From positions 1-11,043 of the forward strand of contig CATYYP010000032.1 of NCBI GenBank assembly GCA_958415245.1: a stretch of DNA of 11,043 bases. Direction: 5' to 3'. Under the pieces are notes generated by a model. It was not told where the DNA came from. It searched no databases and worked only from the letters and a program-made list of their open reading frames with translations. A program made the translations under genes and the position numbers. Origin of the DNA: Schaalia odontolytica (lineage in GTDB: Bacteria; Actinomycetota; Actinomycetes; Actinomycetales; Actinomycetaceae). The stretch's first letter is position 1. Every line of letters starts with the position of its first letter. This document shows positions 1 through 5,852 of this stretch, piece by piece.

Positions 1-1026
1 GTTCGCGTCGCCCGAGCCGTCCGAGTGGATGTCCACGCCGCCCGTGTACAGCTTCGCGTTGATGAGCGCGTCGTTGTGGAAGGTAACGCCGTTGCGCACG
101 GTTGCCATGTTGTTGATCGTGGCCTCGTACTGCAGGACGTAGGTGCCGTTGTTCGTCAGGCGCGGGAACGTCGCGGTGAACCCGGTGCCGTCCGCGGTGG
201 CCTCCATCGTGAAGGTGCCGTCGCCGATCGACGCGCCGGCCTTGAGGGCGGGCGCCTGCTCGGCCTGGTATTCGGCGTCGTTGTTGTAGTAGTAGAGCTT
301 CTCCGACCCGGGAACCAGCGAGTAGCCGCCGGAGCTCATGTCGAAGGTGTCAACGATCTCGACCGCGGTCGCACCCTCGGGCAGCTGGGATCCCTTGATG
401 TCGATCTCCCAGATGATTCGCGAGGAGTCGCCTTGCTTGGGCTGGCCCCACTTCTGGGTGTTGCGCAGGATGCGCTCGTACGTGCCGGAGATCGAGCCGC
501 CGGGCAGGTCCACGACAATGGCGGTGCCGTTCACCGGGAAGGACACAGTCGACGAGGTCGTGGCGTGCACCGCCTTCGTGCGCACGGTGCCGTGGCCGAT
601 GATGCTGTGGTGGTCCTTCGCGTACTCTCCGAAGGTGCAGGTCATGGAGATGCCCTCGCCCGCGGGGACGGAGCAGTCGACGACCGGGACCTTGTCGTCG
701 TTGAGCATGCTGAAGTTCAGCGTCGAGCTGCCCGAGTCCGAGATGATCTCAAGCTCCGGCGGAATCTGAATGGTGAACGTGTCGCCGGGCGCGACGTCCT
801 TGCCGGTCGTGTCGATGTCGAAGGACATGGTCATGACGTGGATGCCGACCGTGGGCGCGGTGGTTTCCTTGTCCTCGCGCGCCAGCGAGATCTTGCTGAC
901 GACGCTGACGGAGCTGGCGTAGGAGGGGGCAATCGCGATGAACGCGGCCAGCAGGCCGGCGACGATCAGCCCGACAACGAGCGGGAAAAGGCGTCCGATA
1001 CTGCGTGGGTGCACGTGAGTCTCCAT
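1..1026 (-). CDS. Secreted Ig-fold surface adhesin, MSCRAMM-like (3' end outside window)
   Basis: This reading frame is open from the ATG at 1026 to the window edge (342 residues, no stop seen). Residues 11-37 form a hydrophobic signal peptide ending APSYA, with cleavage likely after residue 37. Two Ig-like regions follow. Residues about 55-180 resemble an MSCRAMM N2 domain, with GDTFTIQIPP and then CTFGEYAKDHH. Residues about 185-330 resemble N3, with RIIWEIDI, AVEIVDTFD, and an end reading TFHNDALINA. Cys118 and Cys130 could form a disulfide. The family binds host or partner-cell ligands at the cell surface; the ligand cannot be predicted here, and the stalk and any LPXTG anchor lie off the window. 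An in-frame TGA at 1030-1032 limits the start. ATG at 1026 has no Shine-Dalgarno sequence, whereas GTG at 1014 has GGAG six bases upstream and may be the true start. Adhesin class is fairly sure; exact family less so. Confidence 0.82.
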   Translation of the reverse strand, partial: METHVHPRSIGRLFPLVVGLIVAGLLAAFIAIAPSYASSVSVVSKISLAREDKETTAPTVGIHVMTMSFDIDTTGKDVAPGDTFTIQIPPELEIISDSGSSTLNFSMLNDDKVPVVDCSVPAGEGISMTCTFGEYAKDHHSIIGHGTVRTKAVHATTSSTVSFPVNGTAIVVDLPGGSISGTYERILRNTQKWGQPKQGDSSRIIWEIDIKGSQLPEGATAVEIVDTFDMSSGGYSLVPGSEKLYYYNNDAEYQAEQAPALKAGASIGDGTFTMEATADGTGFTATFPRLTNNGTYVLQYEATINNMATVRNGVTFHNDALINAKLYTGGVDIHSDGSGDAN

Positions 1027-1261
1027 TCGTCATGGATGGGGGACGAGGCCGTGGCGTGCGCGTCGGGTGTCCGCCCATCCGCTCGGGTTAGCAAGTAATG
1101 GTGCTGATGGGAAGGCTACGCCTGTCCGTCACAGTCCGCGCCTTCAATTTCGTCTATTTGTCCACGTTATGGAGGGTTTGTCTTGGTCGTCCAGCAATTC
1201 ATCAACCATTAAGCCGGGTGGAAATGTGAGCATTTGGGCGGCGTTCTGGTTGTTCGGTAAT

Positions 1262-1302
1262 TAATTGACTGGCGTTACTATTTTTGTCGCCCAGTCGCAT
1301 TA
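1262..1302. repeat. Imperfect inverted repeat upstream of the adhesin gene
   Basis: GACTGGCG (1267-1274) pairs with CGCCCAGTC (1288-1296) with one bulged base. Outside it TAAT (1262-1265) pairs with ATTA (1299-1302). The loop is 13 bases and T-rich. On the minus strand it lies about 240 bases before the adhesin start, so it could be a structured leader or a protein-binding site. No run of T follows on either strand, so a terminator is less likely. Confidence 0.4.
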
Positions 1303-1309
1303 GTGGTGA

Positions 1310-1323
1310 AGCTCATATGAGCT
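1310..1323. repeat. Perfect 14-bp palindrome, candidate operator
   Basis: AGCTCATATGAGCT reads identically on both strands. It lies just upstream of the inverted repeat in the AT-rich gap before the adhesin gene. Perfect palindromes of this length are typical of sites for dimeric repressors, but I recognise no specific regulator and only one copy is seen. Confidence 0.35.
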
Positions 1324-1402
1324 GCTTCGTTTTTGGTCAAGCGGCGTTAGGTATAGCGCGCATGCCTGTCTTGGTCCTGGTGGCTGCGTCGGTGCAGTGG
1401 AT

Positions 1403-1434
1403 AAAACAAAAACCCCGAAGCGAATGCTTCGGGG
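1403..1434 (-). terminator. Intrinsic terminator of the tRNA Glu-Asp-Phe unit
   Basis: On the minus strand a perfect 9-bp stem (CCCCGAAGC, positions 1434-1426, with GCTTCGGGG at 1421-1413) closes a four-base loop and is followed by TTTTTGTTTT (1412-1403). This is a textbook Rho-independent terminator. It begins seven bases after the CCA end of tRNA-Phe. Confidence 0.9.
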
Positions 1435-1440
1435 ACTTGC

Positions 1441-1516
1441 TGGTGGCTCCGACCGGCGTCGATCCGGTGACCTTTCGATTTTCAGTCGAACGCTCTACCA
1501 ACTGAGCTACAGAGCC
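1441..1516 (-). tRNA. tRNA-Phe (anticodon GAA), CCA encoded
   Basis: The minus strand folds into a complete cloverleaf of 76 bases. The acceptor stem is GGCTCTG with CGGAGCC. The anticodon stem-loop TTCGA-CTGAAAA-TCGAA gives GAA. The 3' end is A73 followed by an encoded CCA. The T stem is ACCGG/CCGGT and its loop reads ATCGACG, so position 54 is A where U (ribothymidine) is the norm. It is the last gene of the three-tRNA unit, just before the terminator. Confidence 0.95.
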
Positions 1517-1543
1517 AAGACCTGAACCAAAAGGTCTGGTCGG

Positions 1544-1617
1544 CGACCCCGACGGGACTTGAACCCGCGACCTCCGCCGTGACAGGGCGGCGCGCTAACC
1601 AACTGCGCTACGGGGCC
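1544..1617 (-). tRNA. tRNA-Asp (anticodon GTC), CCA not encoded
   Basis: The minus strand gives acceptor GGCCCCG with CGGGGTC, anticodon stem-loop CCGCC-CTGTCAC-GGCGG (anticodon GTC), T loop TTCAAGT and discriminator G73. The next bases are CCG, so the CCA end must be added after transcription. It lies 27 bases upstream of tRNA-Phe in the same transcript. Confidence 0.95.
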
Positions 1618-1666
1618 TTACAACAGGTAAGACCTATTGAATTGTTCCAATCACATAAGCGACCGG

Positions 1667-1742
<76 letters not shown>

Positions 1743-1780
1743 CTGCTTGGCCGTCGAACTGGCGTCCGAAGACGGGAGAT

Positions 1781-1810
1781 AGTTTAGGCAGAACGCGCGC
1801 GGCGCGTCAA
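1781..1810 (-). promoter_or_regulatory. Promoter of the tRNA Glu-Asp-Phe unit
   Basis: On the minus strand TTGACG (1810-1805) and TAAACT (1786-1781) are 18 bases apart, matching the housekeeping sigma consensus at five and four of six positions. Transcription would start near 1774, giving a leader of about 30 bases before tRNA-Glu. Confidence 0.75.
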
Positions 1811-1893
1811 AACGAAATTGGGTGACAGCTGACACATTACCGAAAAACGTTGCAATTGTGCGGAATTCACAGGATTTCATCAGCTAGGCGACC

Positions 1894-1899
1894 TACCCT
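1894..1899 (+). promoter_or_regulatory. Candidate leaderless -10 element of the MscS-type gene
   Basis: TACCCT ends six bases before the ATG at 1906, so transcription would begin at or next to the start codon. There is no Shine-Dalgarno sequence in front of that ATG, which fits a leaderless message. No good -35 is visible. The same layout is seen at msrB and at the MFS gene. Confidence 0.45.
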
Positions 1900-1905
1900 T
1901 GATGC

Positions 1906-4425
1906 ATGACTATGACACCCGCACTCGGTGCCCTCGCCCAGGCCTCGGACGCCCTCACGCGCGCGATCGCCGACCCGCAATCCGGGGCGGAGGGTGCCGT
2001 GGCCACGACCATCGACATCACCCTCCTGATTCTCGGCCCGGTCGTCGGCGCCTTCGTGGGTATCGTCCTCTCGGTCCTCCTCTCCGCCCTGGCGCGTAAG
2101 GCGCTCTCGAAGGCGGCCACGGCCTCGTCGATCCTGGCGCGCGTGCGCCGCCCGGGCCACTTCACGTTCGCGGCCTGGGGAGCGTGGGCGGGACTCGGCA
2201 TCGCGCTGGTCAACCCCCACCTGTCCGACTGGAACGGCACGTCGATCACGACGTTCCTCATGCACGTGCTGCTCATCGTCGCCCTCGCCTGCCTGACCTG
2301 GATGGCCTACGCCGCCGCGTGGGTCTTCGAGGACGCCGCCAAGGCCCGCCAGGATTCTGACCAGGGACGCTCGCGCCGCTTCGAGACCCAGGCCCAGGTG
2401 CTGCGCCGCCTCACTCAGTCGATCGTCGTCGTCGTGGGCGTGGTCGCCATCATCGGCACCTTCGAGGTCGCCCGCCAGGCCATGACCACCGTCCTGGCCT
2501 CCGCCGGCGTCATCTCGGTGATCTTCGGTCTTGCTGCCCAGCAGACCCTCGGTAACGTCTTCGCCGGCCTGCAGCTGGCCTTCACCGACGCGATCCGCGT
2601 GGGCGACGTCGTAGTTGCCGGCGACAAGCAGGAGACCGGTTCCGTCGAGGAAATCACGCTCTCCTACGTGGTCGTGCGCATCTGGGACGAGCGTCGCCTG
2701 ATCATTCCGTGCCGCTACTTCACGCAGACGCCCTTCGAGAACTGGACGCGTCGCGCCGCCGCCCAGCTCGGCACCGTTGAGCTCAAGCTCGACTGGTCCG
2801 CGCCCATGACCCTCATTCGCACCAAGGTTGAGCAGCTCCTGACTTCCACGGACCTGTGGGACGGGCGCACGTGGGGCGTGCAGATCACCGACTCGGACGA
2901 GTACACGGTGACCGTGCGCGTCTTGGTCTCCGCGAAGAACTCTGGGCACCTGTCCGACCTGCGCGCGTTCCTGCGCGAGCAGCTCATCTCGTGGATCGTC
3001 ACGGAAGAGCCGTGGGCGCGCCCGGCCCAGCGCATCGAGCCCCGCGAGATCGTCACGGTCAACAAGGACATGAGCCGCGAACGCATTGCGCGCCTGGCCG
3101 CTGAGCTCGCCGGGATCTCTGGCACGAACGAGGCCGTGGCCGTCACGGGCACGTCGGCTTCCCACACGGGTACGCCTGCGTCGGCCGGTGAGCAGTCCAG
3201 CGCGGCGACGGGGGGCGCTGCCTCCGCGATCTCCGCGTCCGGTGCCGCAGCCGCTGCCCCCAAGGACCCCGCGCACGCCGCGCGCATGGTCGCCGCCCGC
3301 CGCAAGGCCAAGCGCGCCCGCCGCCGCGCCATGGCCGACCGCCAGCGTGAACTCGCCGAGGGCGGCCCCAGCGTCTCCCGCGACGAAACCCAGGTGATCT
3401 CCAAGAGCGCTCTGCGCAAGATCATCGAGGCCGCCGGCAACGCGAACCCGCAGCTCACTCAGACCCTCACCGCGACCTCCATCGGCCGAGGCGAGCGCTT
3501 CTTCTCCGGCTCCGCCGAAGCCGAGGAACGCGCTGCCGCCCTCGAGGGCCCGGGTGAAGAGGTCTACGCCGAGCGTGAGGCAGAAGCCCGCCGCGCCCAG
3601 GAACGCCGCGAGGCCCACAAGCGCCGCGAAGCCGAGGCCCTCGACTCCGAGGCCACCCTCGCCCTGGCGGCCGTCGGCGTCGAGCCGGTCGTTGCCGACA
3701 ACGAGGCGCCCGAGGCTGCTCAGGATGTGGCCGCCGATTCTGCGGCCGCCGATTCTGCGGAGGTTGCGGGTGCCGAGCGTGCGGACGATGCGACCGTGAA
3801 GGACGCCGCGGCTGACTCTGTCGCAGACGATTCCGCCGACGAGAAGCCCGCCGATGCCGCTTCCGCTGAGGAGCAGGCCGCCGACGTTCAGCCTGCCCCC
3901 GCGCAGCGTGAGGCCCCCGCCGACGCTGGCGCATCCGCCGATTCCGGCGACTCGCGCGCCGCCGATTCGCAGGAGGACAGCGCCCCCGTCGACGACGCTG
4001 AGCGTGAGGGCGCACCCGCCCCCGACGCGCCCGAGGAAACGGGCGACGAGGAGGAGGCCCAGGCCTCGTCGGAGGGAGAGATTTCCCCGGACGAACAGGA
4101 GACCACGCCGATCCCCGCGCGTGAAACATCCGTGAAACATCCCGTGCAGGTGCCCCCGCCCGTGCGCACCGGCCGACCCGTCATGACCGACACGGTCCAG
4201 GCGGTCGCGCCGGCGCTCGTGCCGCCGCCCGCGCCGACCCCCGCCGAGATGGCCGCATCCCGCGCGCCCGAGGACGAGGCTGACGAGCCCGCTGTCCATC
4301 CCGGCTGGTACGCGGTCGCTGAAGAGGCGCGCCTCGACGCGGAAACCCGCCCCACGCCCACGGTGAAGCCCGCGCGCGTGTCCATCATGGACTTCTTCCC
4401 CGCCGTCGCCCCCACCGGTGCCTAG
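1906..4425 (+). CDS. MscS-family mechanosensitive channel with long acidic C-terminal tail
   Basis: This 839-residue membrane protein should open under membrane tension to release solutes during osmotic downshock. Hydrophobic segments lie at about 35-62, 86-103, 112-140, 170-186 and 192-228. The last, with GLAAQQTLGNVFAGLQLAF, is the pore helix typical of MscS. The beta domain follows (IRVGDVVVAGD, GSVEEITLSYVVVRIWD, LIIPCRYF, then FENW near 277-280), and the cytoplasmic domain ends near residue 385. Residues about 390-839 are low-complexity. They include a basic patch at 455-480 (RRKAKRARRR), a Glu/Arg-rich helix at 540-578 and an Ala/Asp/Glu/Pro-rich stretch to the end. Usual MscS proteins are 280-400 residues; actinobacterial members such as MscCG are also C-terminally extended. 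The start is the first in-frame ATG, with no Shine-Dalgarno. The frame stays open for 250 codons beyond the TAG stop. Confidence 0.9.
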   Translation: MTMTPALGALAQASDALTRAIADPQSGAEGAVATTIDITLLILGPVVGAFVGIVLSVLLSALARKALSKAATASSILARVRRPGHFTFAAWGAWAGLGIALVNPHLSDWNGTSITTFLMHVLLIVALACLTWMAYAAAWVFEDAAKARQDSDQGRSRRFETQAQVLRRLTQSIVVVVGVVAIIGTFEVARQAMTTVLASAGVISVIFGLAAQQTLGNVFAGLQLAFTDAIRVGDVVVAGDKQETGSVEEITLSYVVVRIWDERRLIIPCRYFTQTPFENWTRRAAAQLGTVELKLDWSAPMTLIRTKVEQLLTSTDLWDGRTWGVQITDSDEYTVTVRVLVSAKNSGHLSDLRAFLREQLISWIVTEEPWARPAQRIEPREIVTVNKDMSRERIARLAAELAGISGTNEAVAVTGTSASHTGTPASAGEQSSAATGGAASAISASGAAAAAPKDPAHAARMVAARRKAKRARRRAMADRQRELAEGGPSVSRDETQVISKSALRKIIEAAGNANPQLTQTLTATSIGRGERFFSGSAEAEERAAALEGPGEEVYAEREAEARRAQERREAHKRREAEALDSEATLALAAVGVEPVVADNEAPEAAQDVAADSAAADSAEVAGAERADDATVKDAAADSVADDSADEKPADAASAEEQAADVQPAPAQREAPADAGASADSGDSRAADSQEDSAPVDDAEREGAPAPDAPEETGDEEEAQASSEGEISPDEQETTPIPARETSVKHPVQVPPPVRTGRPVMTDTVQAVAPALVPPPAPTPAEMAASRAPEDEADEPAVHPGWYAVAEEARLDAETRPTPTVKPARVSIMDFFPAVAPTGA
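3730..3759 (+). repeat. Perfect 15-bp tandem duplication in the channel tail
   Basis: The unit GCCGCCGATTCTGCG occurs twice in a row (3730-3744 and 3745-3759) and encodes AADSA-AADSA. It is in frame, so copy-number change would keep the protein readable. Looser Ala-Asp-Ser repeats continue around it. Confidence 0.85.
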
Positions 4426-4506
4426 GCCGACGTCCTGCGCGCTGTCACCGGCCAGATCCCGGCCATTGAGCCCCGGGAACCTAAGACTGAGGACGCCGAG
4501 TCTGCT

Positions 4507-5178
4507 GTGGCCGAAAAAGCCGCGACCGACGAGGCCGTGACTGATGAGGCAGTGGCGCCCGAGAGTGCGCCAGCAGAGGACTTGGCCCCCGAGGTCGAGG
4601 CTGCCGAGGTCGAGGCTGCGCAGAAGGATGCCGCCGACGAACCCACTGCCGACGCCGAGGCGACCGTCGTCATGGATCCCGTGGAGGCCGAAGAGGCCGG
4701 CGCGCTCGATTCCGACACCACGCAGGTCATGCCCGCCGTCGATGAGCCCGTGGACGAGACCCTCGTGATGCCCGCTGCGGCCATCGCCGAGCCGGCTTCT
4801 GAGGCTGCGAAGGCTGAGGATACCGCCGCGACAGAGGGTGTTGCGGCGGAAGAGGAAGCCCCGGCGAAGAAGGAGACCGCCAAGAAGACGGCCTCCCCCA
4901 AGGCTGGCGCGAAGAAGGCTCCCGCAAAGAAGGCGGCCAAGAAGGCCTCGACTGTAAAAAAGGGCGCCAAAAAGTCCTCCGCTGCGGCCACAAAGACAGT
5001 GAAGGACGAGCGAGCCGACAAGGCAGCCGACGCGACCGCTGAAAAGGACGCGAAGACTCCCGCCAAGAAGGCCACCGCGAAGAAGCCCGCCGCCAAGAAG
5101 GGTGCCGTCAAGAAGGCGGCTCCCAAGAAGGCGGCGGCAAAGAAGACCTCCAACGTAGGGCCCGCCACCAATGAGTGA
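4507..5178 (+). CDS. Acidic protein with Lys/Ala-rich histone-H1-like C-terminus, or detached tail of the channel
   Basis: Residues 1-118 are rich in Ala, Glu and Asp. Residues about 119-213 carry many AKK/PKK repeats like the C-terminal tail of bacterial histone-H1-like or HU-type proteins, which bind DNA through charge. There is no globular domain, signal peptide or membrane segment. The start is a GTG with no good Shine-Dalgarno sequence (GAGGA lies 13 bases away). The frame is the same as the upstream channel gene and is open all the way from its TAG (4423-4425), with matching composition and shared acidic-Thr motifs. I therefore suspect this is the C-terminal part of one 1090-residue protein cut off by a nonsense codon, or reached by readthrough, rather than an independent gene. 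Existence as a separate protein is uncertain. Confidence 0.5.
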   Translation: MAEKAATDEAVTDEAVAPESAPAEDLAPEVEAAEVEAAQKDAADEPTADAEATVVMDPVEAEEAGALDSDTTQVMPAVDEPVDETLVMPAAAIAEPASEAAKAEDTAATEGVAAEEEAPAKKETAKKTASPKAGAKKAPAKKAAKKASTVKKGAKKSSAAATKTVKDERADKAADATAEKDAKTPAKKATAKKPAAKKGAVKKAAPKKAAAKKTSNVGPATNE

Positions 5179-5231
5179 TGGGGACAGGTGAACGGGCCAC
5201 GGCCTCGTCACTGAGGCCAGCGCGAGGAAAA

Positions 5232-5279
5232 CGGACCGCCCGCGCCCACGCACCCCGGTGCACGGGGGCGGGCGGTCCG
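5232..5279. terminator. Strong GC hairpin after the channel and tail frame
   Basis: CGGACCGCCCGC (5232-5243) pairs perfectly with GCGGGCGGTCCG (5268-5279), and a smaller GCAC/GTGC stem sits within the loop. It starts 53 bases after the stop at 5178. There is no T run on the plus strand; on the minus strand the stem is followed by TTTTCC. It is probably the transcription end for the plus-strand unit, acting without a U tract. Confidence 0.65.
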
Positions 5280-5280
5280 C

Positions 5281-5319
5281 GACCATAGAGGCATGACTGC
5301 TCCCGATCCCGCCGCCCAC
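5281..5319 (+). repeat. Diverged duplicate of the msrB start region
   Basis: These 39 bases match the msrB start region at 5436-5474 at about 30 of 39 positions, without gaps. Both have GAC-AT, six bases, ATG, and then codons for MTAPDPAAH here and MNATDPAAR in msrB. The copy opens a 20-codon frame (5293-5355) that stops at TGA. It looks like a decayed duplicate of a leaderless start, or a short upstream leader peptide. Confidence 0.55.
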
Positions 5320-5348
5320 AGCTATTCTTCGGCAAACGCGGGTCCGGA

Positions 5349-5370
5349 GCGGTGACCGCGGACTGAGTCC
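5349..5370. promoter_or_regulatory. Two abutting 11-bp palindromes upstream of msrB
   Basis: GCGGTGACCGC (5349-5359) and GGACTGAGTCC (5360-5370) are each perfect palindromes around a central base, and they touch. They lie about 78 bases before the msrB start. They could be paired operator half-sites or fold into small hairpins in an mRNA starting further upstream. No regulator is recognisable. Confidence 0.35.
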
Positions 5371-5435
5371 CCGCCTCGTCGATGGAGGAGCGCAAGGAAA
5401 GCGGCCGCACGCGTGCGAGGGCGCGGGCGGCGCGG

Positions 5436-5441
5436 GACAAT
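5436..5441 (+). promoter_or_regulatory. Candidate leaderless -10 element of msrB
   Basis: GACAAT matches the -10 consensus at four of six positions and ends six bases before the ATG at 5448. No Shine-Dalgarno sequence is placed usefully before that ATG and no clear -35 is visible. Confidence 0.45.
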
Positions 5442-5447
5442 AGATCC

Positions 5448-5852
5448 ATGAACGCTACTGATCCCGCTGCCCGCACCGACGCCGAGTGGAAGAAGCTCCT
5501 GAGCCCCATGCGCTACCACGTGCTGCGAGAGGCCGGCACCGAGCGCCCCTTCACCGGTGAACTCCTCGACGAGGCGCGCGTCGGCACCTACTCGTGCGCG
5601 GCCTGCGGATCCAAGCTCTTTGACTCCGACGCGAAATTCGACTCATCCTGCGGGTGGCCCTCCTTCTTCCAGGCGCACGACGGCGCGACCGTTGAGAGCG
5701 TCGACACCAGCCACGGCATGATCCGCACCGAGGTGCGCTGCGCGACCTGCGGCTCCCACCTCGGCCACGTCTTCCCCGACGCGCCCGACCAGCCCACCGG
5801 CATGCGCTACTGCATGAACTCGGCGGCCCTCACCTTCGCGCCCGCCCAGTGA
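5448..5852 (+). CDS. msrB: Peptide-methionine (R)-S-oxide reductase MsrB
   Basis: The enzyme reduces methionine-R-sulfoxide in oxidised proteins back to methionine, using thioredoxin as electron donor, in the cytoplasm. The 134 residues cover a complete single-domain MsrB. Zinc ligands are C50/C53 (CAAC) and C98/C101 (CATC). The family signature GWPSF is at 69-73, HLGHVF is at 104-109 and the catalytic cysteine is C122 in RYCMNS. C68 sits where the resolving cysteine is found in thioredoxin-dependent members. The frame is open upstream to an ATG at 5382, but the extra 22 residues are an Arg-rich, non-conserved stretch, and MNATDPA fits the family's N-terminus. MsrA is not fused or adjacent. 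The stop overlaps the start of the downstream exporter by four bases, implying coupled translation. Confidence 0.96.
   Translation: MNATDPAARTDAEWKKLLSPMRYHVLREAGTERPFTGELLDEARVGTYSCAACGSKLFDSDAKFDSSCGWPSFFQAHDGATVESVDTSHGMIRTEVRCATCGSHLGHVFPDAPDQPTGMRYCMNSAALTFAPAQ

Larger units (their letters stand above)
1027..1402. other. Intergenic region, relatively AT-rich, no convincing gene
   Basis: This gap separates the adhesin start from the tRNA terminator. It is visibly lower in GC than its surroundings. Two short plus-strand open frames (1067-1264 and 1284-1505) lack a ribosome binding site and recognisable protein content, and the second runs through the terminator and into the tRNA-Phe gene. 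The adhesin promoter should be here on the minus strand, but I could not find a good -35/-10 pair. The only clear structures are the two inverted repeats listed separately. Confidence 0.6.

Noticed and set aside
25..1098. A 357-codon plus-strand frame opposite the adhesin
   Set aside because: Its composition is Val/Arg/Gly/Asp-rich without domains, while the minus strand gives a clear signal peptide and Ig-like domains.
1284..1505. A 73-codon plus-strand frame in the left intergenic region
   Set aside because: It runs through the tRNA terminator and most of tRNA-Phe and has no ribosome binding site.
1867..5319. A 1150-codon open frame on the minus strand opposite the MscS-type gene and its tail
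   Set aside because: It is Gly/Arg/Leu/His-rich with no recognisable domain, and mirrors the codon bias of the real plus-strand gene. It also runs across the terminator hairpin. It is a by-product of high GC.
5382..5447. Longer msrB start at 5382
   Set aside because: The 22 added residues are Arg/Ala-rich and unlike MsrB N-termini. The ATG at 5448 gives the usual family length.
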